The notes beneath the pieces were generated by a model that saw nothing but the letters and a program-made list of their open reading frames with translations, was not told where the DNA came from and ran no database searches. A DNA stretch of 64,000 bases. It comes from Natronosalvus amylolyticus (GTDB taxonomy: Archaea; Halobacteriota; Halobacteria; Halobacteriales; Natrialbaceae). Shown one piece after another: positions 57,566-64,000 of the stretch. The position numbers and the translations under genes were made by a program. Location: assembly GCF_024298845.1 (NCBI RefSeq), contig NZ_CP101156.1, forward strand, positions 1,178,001 to 1,242,000, written 5' to 3'. Positions within the stretch are counted from its first letter, which is position 1; each line of letters starts with the position of its first letter.

Positions 57566-58585
57566 TTATCCCTGGTTGGATGCGGTGGAGACGTAGCGCA
57601 CCTCGGGATCGAGACGCGGCTGGTCTCCGGGTCGGATCGCCGGGCGGAAGCGCAGGAGGCGCTTGTTCGGCCCGGGGAGCGAGCCCTTGATCAACGCGTG
57701 TGGGCCGTCGACTTCGCCGTAGTTGACGAAGCCGCCGTCGACAGACGCGTCGTCGCCGTCGCCGATATCGACGAGGCGTTTGTTCAGTTCAGTCCGCTGG
57801 TGGTAGCCGGTCTGACCCTGCTGTGGCACGGTCGAGCGAACGCGGCTTGGATTCCACGGACCGAGGTTCCCGATGCGGCGGCGCCATCCCTGCCGGGCGT
57901 GTTTGCCCTTGCGCTTCTGGACGCCCCATCGCTTGACGGGACCTTGCGTTCCTTTCCCTTTCGTGACGCCGCTCGCGTCGACGTACTCGCCGGCGCGGAA
58001 GACGTCGTTCATCTCGTGCTCCCCGCCCTCGTGGACGAGTTCGAGCGCGAAATCGACGCGGTCGTTGACGGAGCCGCCGCCAACACGCGTTTCCATCACG
58101 TCGGGTTTCTTCTTGGGGACCGAGGGGACGCTGCCGGGGACGGTGTGGGTGATGACGCGAACGTCATCCACACGACCTTCCTCGAGTGCCCCACGAAGTT
58201 CGTCTTCGGCGGCATCGGCGTCGTAGTCGTCTCCGGGGACGTCGAGGACGCGGTCGAGTTCGTCGATGAACTCGGTCGTCCAGACCTCGGTAATCGGTTG
58301 CTGTCCATACGGTGTGTTCTCGTACGCACGCAGGGCGACGGCGCGCATTGGCGGCGTCTCCACGATGGTGACGGGAACGGTCTCTTCCATTCCCTCGGTC
58401 GGCGAGTTTGCGGTGTCGTCGACCATTACCACGTGGGTCATGCCGGCCTTGTAGCCCGCGAAGCCCTGGAGCGATGGCTGTCCGTCGTCATCCGGCCACG
58501 AGTTAAAGCGTGGGACCTCGCTGGTCGCCCGCTGTCGTGGACCGAATCCGAGTGAGCCTTTGCGTGGTGCGTTTGGTTGTGGCAT
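57566..58585 (-). CDS. rpl3: 50S ribosomal protein uL3
   Basis: 339 residues, the long archaeal form. PRKGSLGFGPRQRATSEVPR opens. YVDASGVTKGKGTQGPVKRW is the loop near the peptidyl transferase centre. GPNKRLLRFRPAIRPGDQPR is the C-terminus signature. It begins the S10-type cluster and starts 4 bases after the methyltransferase stop. Confidence 0.98.
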   Translation of the reverse strand: MPQPNAPRKGSLGFGPRQRATSEVPRFNSWPDDDGQPSLQGFAGYKAGMTHVVMVDDTANSPTEGMEETVPVTIVETPPMRAVALRAYENTPYGQQPITEVWTTEFIDELDRVLDVPGDDYDADAAEDELRGALEEGRVDDVRVITHTVPGSVPSVPKKKPDVMETRVGGGSVNDRVDFALELVHEGGEHEMNDVFRAGEYVDASGVTKGKGTQGPVKRWGVQKRKGKHARQGWRRRIGNLGPWNPSRVRSTVPQQGQTGYHQRTELNKRLVDIGDGDDASVDGGFVNYGEVDGPHALIKGSLPGPNKRLLRFRPAIRPGDQPRLDPEVRYVSTASNQG

Positions 58586-58589
58586 TCTA

Positions 58590-59462
58590 TCACGTTCTCA
58601 GTGAGAGGGGCGCGAGCGTGGCGAACAGAGCCTCTTCCGTTCGCACGACGTCGCTGCCCTGATGCGGAACCGTATTGAGCCAGAGGTCGAACCCCGTTTC
58701 CAGATCGTTGGGTTCGACGTTTGCGTCGTCCTGGCCACTGTATGCGGCCTCGACGGCCGTTTGATCGATGCCCAGGATGTCCGGCAACCCTCGTTCGGGT
58801 GCGCCGAAGGCGACGGTCATACCGTCCCGTTCGATGCGCCCGGCTAGCGTTCCCAGTGTCCCGACGGTGAGCGGTTCACCGTAGCGGGACGCAGCGATGC
58901 GAACGCCAGCGTCCTCACGGCCGAGTGCTGCCGAGAGGTCCGTGCGTTCGACGGCAAATCCCGGTGGGGATTCGTCGACGAGCTTCGCACGGACCGGTCG
59001 TCGCGAAGAGATCCTGACGGTCACGCGCTCTCCCTCCTGTACCGCCATCGATGGCGGCACGTTGAGGGAGATCGGGTGTTGCAAGCCGCAATTGACCCGG
59101 ACGCGCCCTTCAGGTCCGACCTCGGTCACGATTCCTTGTCTTGACGACCCCGAACCGTTCGATTCGGAGCCGGTCTGTGACGGAGTGCGGAGCGGCGGTA
59201 AGACGCCCACGGCCTCCAGTTCGTCCCGCTTGCCCCAGGCCTCCTTTCGGAGGTATGGGGGCGTCGCGGCGTACCGTAACACGGTTTCGACGAACCCGCC
59301 GTCAAATTGCCCCGTTTCGCCGTCCCGATCTGGGTAGACGATGAGGCGATCAGCACGGAAGATGGTTGCCGCGCGAGCGACGTATCCGAGTTTGCGAGTT
59401 GCCTCGCGTTTGTCCTCGGCTTCCCGGCTGAGTGACGACGGCACGAGTACGCTTGTGGTCAT
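58590..59462 (-). CDS. SPOUT-type putative RNA methyltransferase (DUF171 family)
   Basis: 290 residues from ATG 59462 (MTTSVLVPSSLSREAEDKRE); upstream in-frame codons run through the promoter. The N-terminal SPOUT-like part shows ATRKLGYVARAATIFRADRL and YLRKEAWGKRDELEAVGVLP. It is interrupted by an OB-like insert (IVTEVGPEGRVRVNCGLQHP). It ends VPHQGSDVVRTEEALFATLA, the AdoMet-binding knot region. Archaeal members precede rpl3 and are thought to methylate rRNA. Confidence 0.92.
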   Translation of the reverse strand: MTTSVLVPSSLSREAEDKREATRKLGYVARAATIFRADRLIVYPDRDGETGQFDGGFVETVLRYAATPPYLRKEAWGKRDELEAVGVLPPLRTPSQTGSESNGSGSSRQGIVTEVGPEGRVRVNCGLQHPISLNVPPSMAVQEGERVTVRISSRRPVRAKLVDESPPGFAVERTDLSAALGREDAGVRIAASRYGEPLTVGTLGTLAGRIERDGMTVAFGAPERGLPDILGIDQTAVEAAYSGQDDANVEPNDLETGFDLWLNTVPHQGSDVVRTEEALFATLAPLSLRT

Positions 59463-59515
59463 ACCGCCACTTCGGCGCCTCGTCACTAGACTGTAGCGCT
59501 TTGTTACCGACATGG

Positions 59516-59525
59516 TCTTAAAAGG
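59516..59525 (-). promoter_or_regulatory. Probable TATA box for the S10/spc operon
   Basis: Read on the minus strand the sequence is CCTTTTAAGA, about 55 bp before the methyltransferase ATG. It is the only good TATA-like element ahead of the tightly packed ribosomal block, so it may drive a transcript of 14 kb or more. Confidence 0.5.
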
Positions 59526-59750
59526 GTGCCGGATTAGAATCCGGGCTGTGAGGCGTTCACAGGGCTCAAAACGTTGGTACTCGCACACACAGTCGCTCGA
59601 GGGAGAGTGCCCCGTGTAGTGATAGGTGGTGACTGCCAATAGTTGCCGGTTCAGGGAGTGTATGGCCTCGAGGTCGGTGTATTCGTTGCTCGAGGAAATC
59701 GAGTGACGGGCGTATGCTGTCGTGTGTCGCAGGCGTCCCGATTCGCAACG

Positions 59751-59758
59751 CTTATACA
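59751..59758 (+). promoter_or_regulatory. tRNA promoter (TATA box)
   Basis: CTTATACA lies about 32 bp upstream of the tRNA 5' end, the usual box A distance. Confidence 0.65.
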
Positions 59759-59789
59759 TCCCTCGCGGAGTACTGTTAATTGCAACAGG

Positions 59790-59860
59790 GCGCTGGTAGT
59801 GTAGTGGTATCACGTGACCTTGCCATGGTCACAACCTGGGTTCAAATCCCAGCCAGCGCA
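59790..59860 (+). tRNA. tRNA-Gly (anticodon GCC)
   Basis: 71 nt. Acceptor arms GCGCTGG and CCAGCGC pair perfectly with discriminator A. The anticodon stem TGACC/GGTCA encloses loop TTGCCAT with anticodon GCC. The T arm CTGGG-TTCAAAT-CCCAG is perfect. No CCA is encoded and no intron is present. Confidence 0.97.
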
Positions 59861-59928
59861 CTTCTACGGCGAACAACTTCGACGAGCACCGCGTAGCGTG
59901 TGCTCGGCATCCGTGAGCCGTGAAGTCG

Positions 59929-59945
59929 CTCTGGATTTGAATCAG
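59929..59945 (-). repeat. Inverted T-arm-like sequence
   Basis: CTCTGGATTTGAATCAG is an inverted, imperfect copy (13 of 17) of the T-arm-like sequence at 59989-60012. The two enclose a sequence rich in GAGCGA repeats. Confidence 0.4.
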
Positions 59946-59988
59946 GGAGGTCGCACGCAGTGAGCGAAGCGAGCGAGTACGTCCGACC

Positions 59989-60012
59989 GTGGTTCAAATC
60001 CCAGGCAGTACA
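59989..60012 (+). repeat. Degenerate duplicate of the tRNA-Gly 3' end
   Basis: GTGGTTCAAATCCCAGGCAG followed by TACA closely resembles the tRNA 3' end at 59836-59860. Position 130 bp downstream in the same orientation is what an old attachment-site duplication or a partial tRNA copy would look like. Confidence 0.5.
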
Positions 60013-60106
60013 AGTGTGCTGCACTACATCGACCTCCAACCGTGCTGATTGACGGGGAACGGCAACTGATCACACCACTTAACTCGAGACGCACCAACCC
60101 GCATCC

Positions 60107-60991
60107 ATGAATGTACTCGTCACCGGAGCAACAGGCGGGATCGGTAGCTGGGTCGTCGACCGACTCGCCGAATTGGGCCACGACGTGGTCGGTGTCGACC
60201 TCGAGCGGCCACCGAAAACTCGAGAAAACGCCCACTTCTACGCGGCCGACCTGACTGACCAGGGACAGGCCTGGGAGCTGATACAGACGGTCGACCCGGA
60301 CACGATCGTCCACTGTGCGTCGATTCCAAAGATGGGAATCGTCCCCGGCACTGAAACCTTCACCAACAACGTCGAGTGTACGTACAACACGTTCGTCGCG
60401 GCGGGCACTGTGGATGCGGATATCGTCTGGACCTCGAGCGAGAGCATTTACGGGACGCCCTTCGCCGAAGACGTGTGGCTACCGGACTATTTCCCCATCG
60501 ACGAGGCCCATCCCAAACGACCGGAGGACCCGTACGGAACCTCGAAACTCGTCGGTGAGGAGTTGGCGGAGATGGTCGTCCGTCGTGACGGAATTTCGGT
60601 CACCTCGATTCGTCCCTCGTGGGTGAACTATCCGGGCGACTACGATCTGACGAGCGTTCGGGAATCGTTCGATCCGGCCACCGCCGAGAAGTCCGGGAAT
60701 TTCTGGTCGTACATCGACGTTCGGGACGTCGTCTCCCTGATCGAGCGGGCGCTCGAGGCCGAAACTGAGGGACACGAAGCGTATCTCGCCGTCGCGGAAA
60801 CGAACTATCTTGGCCGGGAGACTGCAGAGACGATCGAAGCCGTCTTCGGTGACTTACCAGCGGACTGTGACCTGACTGGGGAGGAATCCGCTTTTTCGAC
60901 GGCGAAGGCTCGAGCGACGTTTGGCTGGGAACCGGCACACGATTGGCGTGACGCCGAGACGGCGACCGTCGACGGGCCGTCCTTTCTGTGA
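60107..60991 (+). CDS. NAD-dependent epimerase/dehydratase (extended SDR)
   Basis: 294 residues. The Rossmann motif is VLVTGATGGIGSWVVDRLAE. The catalytic Ser-Ser is in IVWTSSESIYG and YxxxK in DPYGTSKLVGEE. FWSYIDVRDVVSLIERALEA is typical of sugar-nucleotide epimerases, and uronate dehydrogenases are also close. The stop TGA overlaps the start of a short repeat. Substrate unknown. Confidence 0.92.
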   Translation: MNVLVTGATGGIGSWVVDRLAELGHDVVGVDLERPPKTRENAHFYAADLTDQGQAWELIQTVDPDTIVHCASIPKMGIVPGTETFTNNVECTYNTFVAAGTVDADIVWTSSESIYGTPFAEDVWLPDYFPIDEAHPKRPEDPYGTSKLVGEELAEMVVRRDGISVTSIRPSWVNYPGDYDLTSVRESFDPATAEKSGNFWSYIDVRDVVSLIERALEAETEGHEAYLAVAETNYLGRETAETIEAVFGDLPADCDLTGEESAFSTAKARATFGWEPAHDWRDAETATVDGPSFL

Positions 60992-61015
60992 CTACGGCCA
61001 GTGACTGGCTACTAT
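60991..61015. repeat. Short derivative of the dispersed element, copy C
   Basis: GGCCAGTGACTGGCTACTAT keeps both ends of the element (CCAGTGA and ACTGGCTACTATAG) with the core missing, making a small palindrome. It sits exactly at the epimerase stop codon. Confidence 0.45.
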
Positions 61016-61395
61016 AGATGCGTGGCCCAGCAGGCGTCGTCCTCTTGTCGTCTCTCGACAACGCCGAAAGCGTCATGACTGCTCGGGACCTGTATATTCA
61101 GTGACGAATAGCGGTGTTTTCACCGTGAGAAAACACCCGGTGTGGGTTTTCTTCCCCGAAAACAGAGTTGGCGTGTGAACGGCGGAGTCGAACGCACAGG
61201 GCGGAACGTGCACTCGAAGACACCGATGGTCTCTCGCTCGAGGACATCAAAGGTGCCACGCTCGAGGACACACATCAGTCGTTCGCATGCTGGTTACCAA
61301 GGGTGCCCACGCGTGACAGCCATCGATGAAACGTGAGGACACAACTCCCGTCCAAGTGAACGGAAATTCAATAAGTTCAAACCAATGACTTGATT
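61016..61395. other. 380-bp region with hairpin, no convincing gene
   Basis: A perfect 9-bp hairpin GGTGTTTTC/GAAAACACC spans 61113-61137 (7-nt loop), directly followed by a third near copy GGTGTGGGTTTTC. Downstream, one frame reads LEDTDGLSLEDIKGATLEDT, a possible trace of a lost coding sequence without start codon. The PAP2 gene promoter should lie near the right end. Confidence 0.45.
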
Positions 61396-62307
61396 ATGAT
61401 TCATCACACAGTGCCGGAAACGATGCTCTTTGATCCATCTACTGTCGAAGCCGTGCGGGATATTGCTCCGCTCTGGCTCGTAGTTTTGCTGACGGTGCTT
61501 TCGTTTCTGGGGAGCACGTTCTACCAGGTGCCGGTTTTGCTGACTATCTACTGGGTGAGTGCTCGAGAGCGGGCGGCAACGTGGCTCGGTATCGTCCTCG
61601 GGAGTTACGCGTTTCGAAGTCTACTCAAGCATCTGAACGATATCGAGCGTCCCCCGGTGGACCCACCGATCGATCCGGCGGCTTTTCCCGCCCTGGTCAG
61701 GCCGATTTACACACACCCGGCTGAAATCGCAACCACTTCGTTCCCGAGCGGGCACACGCTCGCGGCGACCGTCCTCTGGGGATTGCTGGTGGTCGATACG
61801 AAGATTGCCACCCGGCGAACGCGAGTTGCGGTGGCTGGATCGGTCATTTTCACTGTAGGCCTCTCGAGAGTCGTGCTCGGCGCTCATTACATCGAAGACG
61901 TCGTCGCCGGCTTCCTCTTCGGCGTGCTCTTTCTCGGCGTCGCACTGTCGGTCCGTAACCGCAGTCCTTCGTCGGTCGGTGCCACCTTCGGACTCGCCGG
62001 TGTCCTCTCTCTGGTCGTCGTTTCGTTCACCGAAAGCACGACCGGGAGCGTCGTACTCGGTGTCTCACTCGGTGCGTTGCTCGTCTGGCACGGGCGCTCT
62101 CACCTCGAGTCCCAGGCATCAAGACAGTACACGCTCGGTGCAGGCGGCGTGTTCGTTATCGTTGTCGCCCTGTTCTCGTCGGTCATCCTCGAACTCTTGC
62201 TCGTGGGTTTTTTACTCGGGATACTCGCGTTCTGGGTTCCGTGCCAGCCACGGGTTCGGACGACGGTAACGAAGCTGCCGTTCTGGCGTCGCCTCGAGCG
62301 TCGATAG
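61396..62307 (+). CDS. PAP2 family phosphatase, membrane-bound
   Basis: 303 residues from ATG 61396 (a TTG two codons upstream is not preferred). The three acid phosphatase motifs are KHLNDIERP, FPSGH and SRVVLGAHYIEDV. About eight membrane helices, with three or four after the catalytic block. It removes phosphate from lipid or isoprenoid phosphates at the membrane. Substrate not known. Confidence 0.95.
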   Translation: MIHHTVPETMLFDPSTVEAVRDIAPLWLVVLLTVLSFLGSTFYQVPVLLTIYWVSARERAATWLGIVLGSYAFRSLLKHLNDIERPPVDPPIDPAAFPALVRPIYTHPAEIATTSFPSGHTLAATVLWGLLVVDTKIATRRTRVAVAGSVIFTVGLSRVVLGAHYIEDVVAGFLFGVLFLGVALSVRNRSPSSVGATFGLAGVLSLVVVSFTESTTGSVVLGVSLGALLVWHGRSHLESQASRQYTLGAGGVFVIVVALFSSVILELLLVGFLLGILAFWVPCQPRVRTTVTKLPFWRRLERR

Positions 62308-62389
62308 TACCGGCAGGGAACCGAGTACACGACTGCCAAACAGAGGATAAGTCGGTAGCATAATAGACGTTGATAGATAATGGGTTGAT

Positions 62390-63070
62390 ATGACATACAC
62401 CACTGACGATATTGCCGGGCGAATTCAGCACACTGAGGTGACGCCAACGGCAGATCGAGAGCGCATCGACGAACTCTGTGACGAGTGCCTCGAGTACGGG
62501 TTCGATGGGGCGATGGTCCAGCCGTGTTGGGTACCCCACGTCGCAGAGAGACTCGCTGATTCGGAGGTCACCGTCTGTACGGCTGTCGGGTTCCCGATGG
62601 GCGGTGACCGACCGCTGACGAAGGCGGTCGCCATACGAGACGCAGTCGCCGCCGGAGCGGAGGAAATCGACGTCATGCCGAATATCGGTTTCGTGAGGTC
62701 CGGGAACGACCAGGCCGTCCGAGAGGAACTCGAGACCATCGTCGACGCGGCCGGTGACGCGACCGTCAAGATCATGCTCGAACTCGCGGCCCTCTCGCCC
62801 GAGCGCCGGGAATTTCTGACGCAGGCGGCCGTCGACGCGGGGTTCGATTACATCAAAAACTCGAGTGGCTGGGGTGCCGGCGGCAAAGCCGACGTCGAGA
62901 CCGTGTCGTTCCTGAGCGAGTACGCGACCCCGGAAACGAAGGTGAAAGCGAGTGGCGGTATCAAGACGTTCGAGGATGCCGTCGAACTGCTCGAGGCGGG
63001 GGCGGAGTTGCTGGGTGCCTCGAGCGGTGTCGAAATCGTCACCGGCGAGGTGGGCGAGGGTGAGTACTGA
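62390..63070 (+). CDS. deoC: Deoxyribose-phosphate aldolase
   Basis: 226 residues. The Schiff-base lysine lies in ETKVKASGGIKTFEDA; DYIKNSSGWGAGG, EEIDVMPNIGF and CTAVGFPMGG are the other conserved blocks. It splits deoxyribose 5-phosphate to glyceraldehyde 3-phosphate and acetaldehyde. It overlaps the next gene by 11 nt, forming a nucleoside/pentose salvage operon. Confidence 0.97.
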   Translation: MTYTTDDIAGRIQHTEVTPTADRERIDELCDECLEYGFDGAMVQPCWVPHVAERLADSEVTVCTAVGFPMGGDRPLTKAVAIRDAVAAGAEEIDVMPNIGFVRSGNDQAVREELETIVDAAGDATVKIMLELAALSPERREFLTQAAVDAGFDYIKNSSGWGAGGKADVETVSFLSEYATPETKVKASGGIKTFEDAVELLEAGAELLGASSGVEIVTGEVGEGEY

Positions 63071-64000
63071 CGCGGAGGGAGACGATGTGGTCTCCTCGGG
63101 TGGTCGAGTGACTGTCGTCGGGAGCTACAACGCCGGCTTCGTGATCGACGTGGACGAGATACCAGTTCCCGGCGAGACCGTTCTCGGCTCGGATTTCGCC
63201 GAAGGCCCCGGCGGAAAGGGGTCGAATCAGGCTATCGGCGTGGCCAGACTCGGGGCGAACGCCTCGTTCGTGGGCTGTGTAGGCGACGACCACTACGGCG
63301 ACGAAGCGTTCGACCTCTGGGCACGAGAGGACGTCGACGTCGAAGCCGTCGAGCGCATCGACGACGTCGCAACCGGGGCGGGGTTCGTCATCGTCGACGA
63401 AAACGGAGAGAACGCCATCGCGGTCGCTCCGGGGGCGAACGCCGAACTCCATGCCGATCACGTTGCCGATGCCCACGAACAAATTCGGAACGCCGACGTG
63501 GTGCTTTGCCAACTCGAGATTGGTGACGAGGCCGTCGGACGAGCCGTCGAACTCGCTTCGGACGCGGGCGTTCCGACCGTACTAAATCCCGCCCCTGCCA
63601 GAGAACTCCCGGCCACAATCCTCGAGTCGGTCGACTACCTGACGCCAAATGTGACCGAAGCGCGACTGCTGGCTGGTCACGAACCGGACGCGGATGTCCC
63701 GAACGAAACCGTCGGTCACGAACTGCTCGAGTTGGGTGTCGGCTGCGTGGTCATGACGGTCGGCGAAGACGGAGCCCTGATTATCACCGAGGACGACCTC
63801 GAGCGCATTCCGGCGCCCGTCGTCGACGTGGTCGATACCACAGGTGCCGGGGACGCGTTCAACGCCGGTTTTGCGGTGGCGCTGACGGCTGGCCTCGACG
63901 TCACCGCAGCAACTCGGTTTGGGTGTCGAACCGGGGCCCACTGTGTCACCGCTCGAGAGGTTATTCCGGGATTGCCCACGCGGGAGGACCTCGAAGGAAT
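63060..64000 (+). CDS. rbsK: Ribokinase / PfkB family sugar kinase, 3' end cut by window
   Basis: Open from GTG 63060 to the window end, 313 visible codons; the true start could be the GTG at 63108 in VTVVGSYNAGFVIDVDEIPV. Sugar-binding GPGGKGSNQAIGVARLGAN and the catalytic DTTGAGDAFNAGFAVAL are complete, so little is missing. It phosphorylates ribose or deoxyribose. Coupling to deoC suggests a shared pentose salvage path. Confidence 0.94.
   Translation, partial: MSTDAEGDDVVSSGGRVTVVGSYNAGFVIDVDEIPVPGETVLGSDFAEGPGGKGSNQAIGVARLGANASFVGCVGDDHYGDEAFDLWAREDVDVEAVERIDDVATGAGFVIVDENGENAIAVAPGANAELHADHVADAHEQIRNADVVLCQLEIGDEAVGRAVELASDAGVPTVLNPAPARELPATILESVDYLTPNVTEARLLAGHEPDADVPNETVGHELLELGVGCVVMTVGEDGALIITEDDLERIPAPVVDVVDTTGAGDAFNAGFAVALTAGLDVTAATRFGCRTGAHCVTAREVIPGLPTREDLEG

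Noticed and set aside
47016-58585. Leader or riboswitch-like regulatory structures inside the ribosomal block
   Set aside because: Genes overlap or lie within about 10 bp of each other, leaving no room for internal leaders.
61142-61395. Small plus-strand frame between the epimerase and PAP2 genes
   Set aside because: Basic, Ser/Arg-rich translation without start signals; the alternative frame LEDTDGLSLEDIKGATLEDT lacks a start codon too.

Overview
This 64 kb window is chromosomal DNA of an extremely halophilic archaeon (class Halobacteria; Natrialbaceae is a reasonable guess but is not proven here). The evidence is a strongly acidic proteome, GC-rich codon use with many Leu-Glu pairs written CTC-GAG, archaeal TATA promoters close to start codons, haloarchaeal marker genes (gfcR, halophilic glucose dehydrogenase, bat-type HTH regulators, pilin-like surface proteins) and the archaeal S10-spc ribosomal protein order.

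Layout. 1-7.3 kb: the end-truncated N-terminal part of an RND/MMPL exporter, an amidohydrolase, a universal stress protein, a glycosidase-like gene broken by an in-frame TAG, pyrI-pyrB and a YbjQ protein. 7.3-12.3 kb: methylmalonyl-CoA epimerase, a HAD phosphatase, the gdh-gfcR sugar catabolism pair, a glutaredoxin and a conserved hypothetical. 12.4-13.3 kb: an intact IS5-type (ISH1-like) insertion sequence with an exact 8-bp target duplication. 13.4-18.1 kb: an AT-richer pilin-like gene, a PAPS-reductase-family protein, a cold-shock protein, a second Usp and two membrane proteins. 18.3-24.8 kb: an acyl-CoA metabolism cluster (aldo/keto reductase, DUF35 plus thiolase, bat-type regulator, acyl-CoA ligase, alpha/beta hydrolase, MaoC hydratase). 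24.8-32.6 kb: the distal spc genes (cbf5/truB, cmk, DUF106, adk), interrupted by a 1343-residue pilin-signal surface protein on the other strand. 32.6-44.9 kb: a respiratory region (coxB, fused coxAC, a subunit IV-like protein, membrane proteins of unknown role) mixed with an FAD oxidase, an ISH3-type transposase remnant, dispersed repeats and decayed sequence. 45.0-59.5 kb: secY back through the complete spc and S10 ribosomal clusters to a SPOUT-type methyltransferase, all on the minus strand with overlapping or near-touching genes. 59.8-64 kb: tRNA-Gly(GCC) followed by a degenerate copy of its 3' end, an epimerase, a PAP2 phosphatase and the deoC-rbsK nucleoside/ribose pair, cut by the window edge.

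How it works together. The minus-strand translation/secretion block (ribosomal proteins, SecY, DUF106/EMC3-like, Cbf5, Rnp1) is the housekeeping core. The cox genes sit between secY and adk, genes that are neighbours in many archaea, so this locus has been opened by insertion or rearrangement. Both islands carry transposon remains, dispersed inverted-repeat elements or large surface proteins.

No CRISPR array, defence island, rRNA or origin was seen. The least explained items are the approximately 85-bp inverted-repeat family (four loci), the structured intergenic region at 43.9-44.4 kb, the tiny overlapping reading frames at 41.5 kb beside unknown membrane proteins of the respiratory region, and the giant CARDB/GLUG surface protein.
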